From positions 1-60,000 of the forward strand of contig NC_011989.1 of the NCBI RefSeq assembly GCF_000016285.1: a stretch of DNA of 60,000 nucleotides, read 5' to 3'. Below are positions 56,244 through 60,000 of the stretch, piece after piece. Position numbers and translations under genes: made by a program. Position 1 is the stretch's first letter; the number at the start of each line of letters is the position of its first letter. Below the pieces are notes generated by a model, which was not told where the DNA came from, made no database searches, and saw only the letters and a program-made list of their open reading frames with translations. The DNA is from Allorhizobium ampelinum S4. GTDB taxonomy: Bacteria > Pseudomonadota > Alphaproteobacteria > Rhizobiales > Rhizobiaceae.

Positions 56244-57548
56244 TCACTTTGTCGGTGTTTCCATTTCCCGGCGCGGCCAGCGCACCGTTACCCGCGCCCC
56301 CGGGCTGGAGGTGCCCCGATTTTCAAAGGTCAGGACAGCGCCGGAACGCTCCAGCAAGGTCTTGGCAATGAACAACCCCAGCCCAAGTCCGCCCGCCCGC
56401 GCATCGCTTTTGCGGCTGGTGACATAAGGCTCGCCGATTCTCAGAAGGATATCGGGCGCAAAGCCTTCTCCATCGTCCTCAATGATGATCGTCACATGAC
56501 GGTTGTCATGCTCTACCGTGATGGTTACCTGATCCCGAGCATAGTCCAGGGCGTTTTCGATCAGGTTGCCAAGCCCGTAGAGAATGCCGGGATTACGGTT
56601 ACCCACCGGCTCGCTGGCGCGTTCGGAAACCTCCACCACCGTCAGCTTGATGCCGAAGTCCCGGTGAGGCGCGATCACTTCCTCAATCAGCGACGAGAGC
56701 GGCAATTGCCGCATATGCGCCTCATCCTCGGCGGACAGAGTTGTCAGACGCTTCAGAATGTCGCGGCAACGTTCGCTCTGGCTGCGCAGCAGCTGGACGT
56801 CCTCGCCGAAGCGTGGGTCCTTGCCCAATTCCCGTTCCATTTCCTTGGCAACGACGCTGATCGTCGCCAGAGGTGTCCCCAATTCATGGGCGGCGGCCGC
56901 GGCCAGCCCATCCAGCTGGGAAAGATGCTTTTCCTTTTGCAGCACCAATTCGGTTGCCGCCAGCGCATCGGCCAGAAGATTGGCCTCCTTGGACACCCGA
57001 TAGGCATAGAAGGCAGCAAAGGCGGTCATCGACACGATCGAGCACCAGATTGCCACCAGCATGACCGGGCCGCCGCGATCAATATAGTCGGCATACCAGG
57101 GCAGGGGAAAAGGCGTGAAAGCCTGAACCGAAATGCAGACCATCGCCAGGCCCAGCAAGGCCATGGAATGGCGCAGCGGCTGGGAGGCAAAAACCACGAT
57201 GACCGGTACGCAGATCAGCGGCGCGAAGGGATTGGCCAGCCCGCCGGTGATAAACAGCAGAGCGCCCATCTGGCAGAGATCCAGCGCCAAAATCGCCAGT
57301 GTCCAAATCGGTTCCAGCCTCTGGGTGGACGGAAAGGCCAGTTGCAGCAGGAAATTCACCACTGCCAATGCGCCGATCAGAATGGCGGCGGCCAGTACCG
57401 GCATCGGAAATTGCAGAACCAGCGCGACAATTGCCAGGGTGATGGTCTGCCCTGCGACCGCCAGCCAGCGAAGCCGGACAAGCGTTTCAAGCCGCAATCT
57501 GCGGCTGGATGTACCAAAATGCATGCGAATATCCGTCTTTGCGCTCAT
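56244..57548 (-). CDS. actS: redox-sensing histidine kinase ActS (PrrB/RegB type)
   Basis: 434 aa. Six or so transmembrane helices occupy the first 200 residues. The quinone-binding motif GGxxNPF is present in ITGGLANPFAPL near residue 102. The phosphohistidine is in AAAAAHELGTPLATIS near residue 219, and a cysteine in SERCRDILKRLT near residue 262 corresponds to the redox cysteine region of RegB. ATPase boxes: NLIENALDYA and GLGLGLFIAKTL near residue 405. ATG at 57548 is 36 bases after hrpB stops, so hrpB-actS may be co-transcribed. Confidence 0.95.
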   Translation of the reverse strand: MSAKTDIRMHFGTSSRRLRLETLVRLRWLAVAGQTITLAIVALVLQFPMPVLAAAILIGALAVVNFLLQLAFPSTQRLEPIWTLAILALDLCQMGALLFITGGLANPFAPLICVPVIVVFASQPLRHSMALLGLAMVCISVQAFTPFPLPWYADYIDRGGPVMLVAIWCSIVSMTAFAAFYAYRVSKEANLLADALAATELVLQKEKHLSQLDGLAAAAAHELGTPLATISVVAKEMERELGKDPRFGEDVQLLRSQSERCRDILKRLTTLSAEDEAHMRQLPLSSLIEEVIAPHRDFGIKLTVVEVSERASEPVGNRNPGILYGLGNLIENALDYARDQVTITVEHDNRHVTIIIEDDGEGFAPDILLRIGEPYVTSRKSDARAGGLGLGLFIAKTLLERSGAVLTFENRGTSSPGARVTVRWPRREMETPTK

Positions 57549-57584
57549 TCACGTTCCCCCCGCCCGTCCTCCTTCGGGCAGGAT

Positions 57585-60000
57585 CTATGTACCACGCGGT
57601 TTGGCCCGTGTCGTGGGGGCAGCAGCGGCAGGGTCGTCGGGCCAGGGATGGCGGGGATAGCGTCCTCGCATGTCGGCGCGCACGTCGCTCCATGATCCCG
57701 TCCAGAAACCAGGCAGGTCGCGGGTCGTCTGGATTGGCCGATGCGCTGGCGACGTCAGTTCCAGCAGCAGCGGCAACCGTCCGCCGCCAATGGCCGGATG
57801 GTTTTTAAGGCCAAACAATTCCTGAACGCGGATCGTCAGCTTCGGCTCGTCGCCGTCATATTGGATCGGATGGCTCATGCCGGTCGGCGCGGTAAAATGG
57901 GTCGGCGCCATCTGGTCCAGATCACGCTGCGCCTCGTAAGGCACCAGCGCCTTCAGCCCATCGATGATTCCGCCCATGGAAATATCGGCAAGGCTGCGCA
58001 CACCGGTCTGGAAGGGAATGAACCAGTCCTCAAGCCGATCCAGCAAGGCCTCGTCACTCATGTCTGGCCAGGGTGTTCCGAGCGTGCGATGCAGAAAACC
58101 GATGCGCTGGCGCAATTGCTCGGCATTCTTGCTGAAATCCAGGCGTTCGAGACCCAATTGCCGCAACCCTTCAGCCAGCGCTTTGGTGGCACCTTCGCCA
58201 CTGGGCCGCCCTAGCGGTGTCTCCTCCAGAATGATCGCACCGATCCGCTTGACGCGCCGAGCGCGGACCTGGCCGCTTGGCGGGTCGAAAAAGCTCTCAT
58301 CGCCCTGAATGATTGCTGCCGGCAGGCTCTCTTCTATATCGGAAAGGCGGATTTCCGCTGCGCTCAGGATTCGCCCTTGCGCCGCCCGCCCGGTCAGATC
58401 GGCAATGACAAGCATGTCGCTTGCCGCCAGCCGTTCGGTTTGCGCCAGTTCCGCGCCGCGCCCGTTCGCCATCACATATCGCCCCGGTGCGCCCCGTTTC
58501 AGCGCGATCCGGTCTGGATAGGCATGCAAAAGCAGCACTCCGGCCAGCGCCGGGGTGGCAGCAGCCTGACGTTTCGGCAGGTCTTTCGTCAGCCGCTCTG
58601 CCAGCTTGCGCGCTGCACTGGCCCGCTCGCTGCGGTCCGACCGAAATCGGCGCAGGCGTTCTTCCAGGTCGATATCCGTTCCGCCCAATCCTTGTTCCGT
58701 CAGCAGGACAGCGATGTCGCTGGCTGTTTTAGCCTGTCCCTGTTCGGCGGCGGCAATTACCATAGCGGCAAGCCTCGGCGGCAGGCCAAGGCCGCGCATG
58801 ATCTTGCCTTTGGCCGTCAAGTGTCCCTGATCATCCAGTGCGCTAAGAGCCACCAGCAGGTTTCGCGCCTCCTTCAAGGCTGCGGCGGGGGGCTGATCGA
58901 TAAAGGATAAGGCAGAGGCATCGGTCACGCCCCAATGGGCCATGTCCATCACCAGACCTGACAGGTCACTGGCGAGAATTTCCGGCGGGGTAAAGGCTGG
59001 CATCGCTGCCGTTTGACCGGCATGCCACAGCCGGATGGCGATACCCGGCTCGGTTCGACCGGCACGTCCGGCCCGCTGGTCGGCGGAAGCGCGCGAAACA
59101 CGGGTGGTTTCCAGTCGCGTGATACCCGTCGAGGGTTCGTAGACCGGCAGGCGTTGCAGCCCGCTGTCGATGACGATCCGCACCCCGTCGATGGTGATCG
59201 AGGTTTCGGCAATCGATGTGGCCAGCACCACTTTGCGGGTGCCGGGAGTGGTGGGCTTGATGGCCTGGTCTTGCTCGGCTTGTGAAAGATTGCCGTAAAG
59301 CGGTGCAATCAAAGTTGCCGCTGGCAACCGGCCCTCCAGCCGCTCCGCCACGCGGCGGATTTCGGCCTGACCGGGCAGAAAGGCAAGGATCGACCCGCTT
59401 TCATGGGCATGGGCATCGAGAATGGCACTGGTGACGCTGTCTTCAATCCGCTCAGTGCCGGGCCGGTCGCGGTGGCGGATATCGATGGGAAAGCTGCGCC
59501 CCGCACTTTCCAGCACTGGCGGGTCCTGCATCAGACCTGCCATCCGCTGCACATCCAGCGTCGCCGACATGACAATCAGCCGCAAATCATCGCGCAGCGC
59601 GGATTGGCAATCCAGCGCCAGCGCGAGACCAAAATCCGCATCCAGTGACCGCTCGTGAAATTCATCAAACAGCACGGCGGCGATGCCGGAGAGTTCGGGA
59701 TCCTCAAGAATCATCCGGGCAAATACGCCCTCCGTGACCACTTCAATCCGCGTCTTGGCAGAGATGCGGTTATCGAGCCGCATTCGGTAGCCCACCGTTT
59801 CACCCACAGTCTCGCCGATCAGGGAGGCCATGCGGGAGGCCGCAGCACGCGCGGCCAGCCGCCTTGGCTCCAGCAGAATGATGCGGTTATCGCCGCGCCA
59901 TGGCTGATCGAGCAGATAAAGTGGAACAAGTGTCGTCTTGCCCGCTCCTGGAGGGGCGGAAAGCACAGCACGGTTTCCCTCTCGCAATGCCTTGGCCAAA
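57585..60000 (-). CDS. hrpB: ATP-dependent helicase HrpB (5' end beyond window)
   Basis: At least 804 aa; the first residues lie beyond the right edge. DExH-box helicase of unclear physiological role. Walker A is SAPPGAGKTTLVPLYLL near the visible N-terminus, Walker B is VLFDEFHERSLDADFGL near residue 110, the SAT motif is IVMSATLDVQ, and the conserved QRAGRAGRTEPGIAIRLW is near residue 315, all as in HrpB. The C-terminal third (HrpB_C) ends in a conserved ELTSPAHRPIQTTRDLPGFW followed by WSDVRADMRGRYPRHPWP. It lies just upstream of actS on the same strand. Confidence 0.95.
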   Translation of the reverse strand, partial: LAKALREGNRAVLSAPPGAGKTTLVPLYLLDQPWRGDNRIILLEPRRLAARAAASRMASLIGETVGETVGYRMRLDNRISAKTRIEVVTEGVFARMILEDPELSGIAAVLFDEFHERSLDADFGLALALDCQSALRDDLRLIVMSATLDVQRMAGLMQDPPVLESAGRSFPIDIRHRDRPGTERIEDSVTSAILDAHAHESGSILAFLPGQAEIRRVAERLEGRLPAATLIAPLYGNLSQAEQDQAIKPTTPGTRKVVLATSIAETSITIDGVRIVIDSGLQRLPVYEPSTGITRLETTRVSRASADQRAGRAGRTEPGIAIRLWHAGQTAAMPAFTPPEILASDLSGLVMDMAHWGVTDASALSFIDQPPAAALKEARNLLVALSALDDQGHLTAKGKIMRGLGLPPRLAAMVIAAAEQGQAKTASDIAVLLTEQGLGGTDIDLEERLRRFRSDRSERASAARKLAERLTKDLPKRQAAATPALAGVLLLHAYPDRIALKRGAPGRYVMANGRGAELAQTERLAASDMLVIADLTGRAAQGRILSAAEIRLSDIEESLPAAIIQGDESFFDPPSGQVRARRVKRIGAIILEETPLGRPSGEGATKALAEGLRQLGLERLDFSKNAEQLRQRIGFLHRTLGTPWPDMSDEALLDRLEDWFIPFQTGVRSLADISMGGIIDGLKALVPYEAQRDLDQMAPTHFTAPTGMSHPIQYDGDEPKLTIRVQELFGLKNHPAIGGGRLPLLLELTSPAHRPIQTTRDLPGFWTGSWSDVRADMRGRYPRHPWPDDPAAAAPTTRAKPRGT

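Overview
The window looks like the origin-proximal part of the main circular chromosome of an alphaproteobacterium of the family Rhizobiaceae. Gene content and order (ppsR-maf-aroE-coaE-dnaQ-secB, chvI-chvG-hprK-PTS, ahcY-divL-tsaE-murU-addB-addA, glcB, actR-actS) resemble Agrobacterium, Allorhizobium and Sinorhizobium, and the impression, from memory only, is closest to Allorhizobium (Agrobacterium) vitis. About 50 protein genes fill roughly nine tenths of the sequence. No rRNA, tRNA, insertion sequence, prophage or CRISPR array was seen. Nearly everything is core housekeeping, so no whole undescribed system is claimed.

Layout. 1-202: DnaA-box-like sequences just upstream of ppsR, a candidate edge of the replication origin. 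203-10.6 kb: ppsR, maf, aroE, coaE, dnaQ, then fxsA-secB on the other strand, then a tightly overlapping run timA-mltA-smr-HTH regulator, then gyrB. 10.7-14.5 kb: nitroreductase, PHB depolymerase, DUF2852 protein and a YgjP-like metallopeptidase. 14.5-19.8 kb: trpF-trpB-trpA-accD-folC. 19.8-22.2 kb: the only accessory-looking stretch, with a 300-bp nested inverted-repeat element, a DUF2161 nuclease-like gene and an A/T-richer gene that may be an AbiU2/HEPN-like protein. 22.4-51.4 kb: trxA, DUF1402, hslVU, hisBHAFE-coaA, a Tat-exported DUF3237 protein, arfB, pckA, the acid-sensing system chvI/chvG with hprK-EIIA-HPr, ahcY, divL, a tsaE-kinase fusion, murU and addBA. 51.8-60 kb: glcB, an L,D-transpeptidase, mmcB, actR/actS and hrpB (cut by the window end).

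How the parts work together. The trp, his, aroE and coaA/coaE genes make amino acids and CoA. pckA, chvG/chvI and the carbon-sensing PTS form a block linking central carbon flux to envelope and acid responses. actR/actS is the redox regulator pair. divL belongs to the CtrA cell-cycle phosphorelay. The TsaE-fused kinase and murU probably form the AmgK-MurU route that recycles cell-wall MurNAc to UDP-MurNAc. addAB and mmcB are DNA-repair genes.

The most notable non-gene structure is: (i) four near-consensus ParB-binding (parS) sequences spread over 1.6-54 kb, as expected near an origin; (ii) an apparent inversion of the trxA-to-glcB interval (about 22.7-51.7 kb) relative to the remembered Sinorhizobium order; (iii) several families of short palindromic intergenic repeats, some touching stop codons (glcB, addA, folC) or splitting operons (chvI/chvG, hprK/EIIA, actS/actR); (iv) a hairpin that contains the start codon of trpF; (v) a perfect DnaA box upstream of divL.
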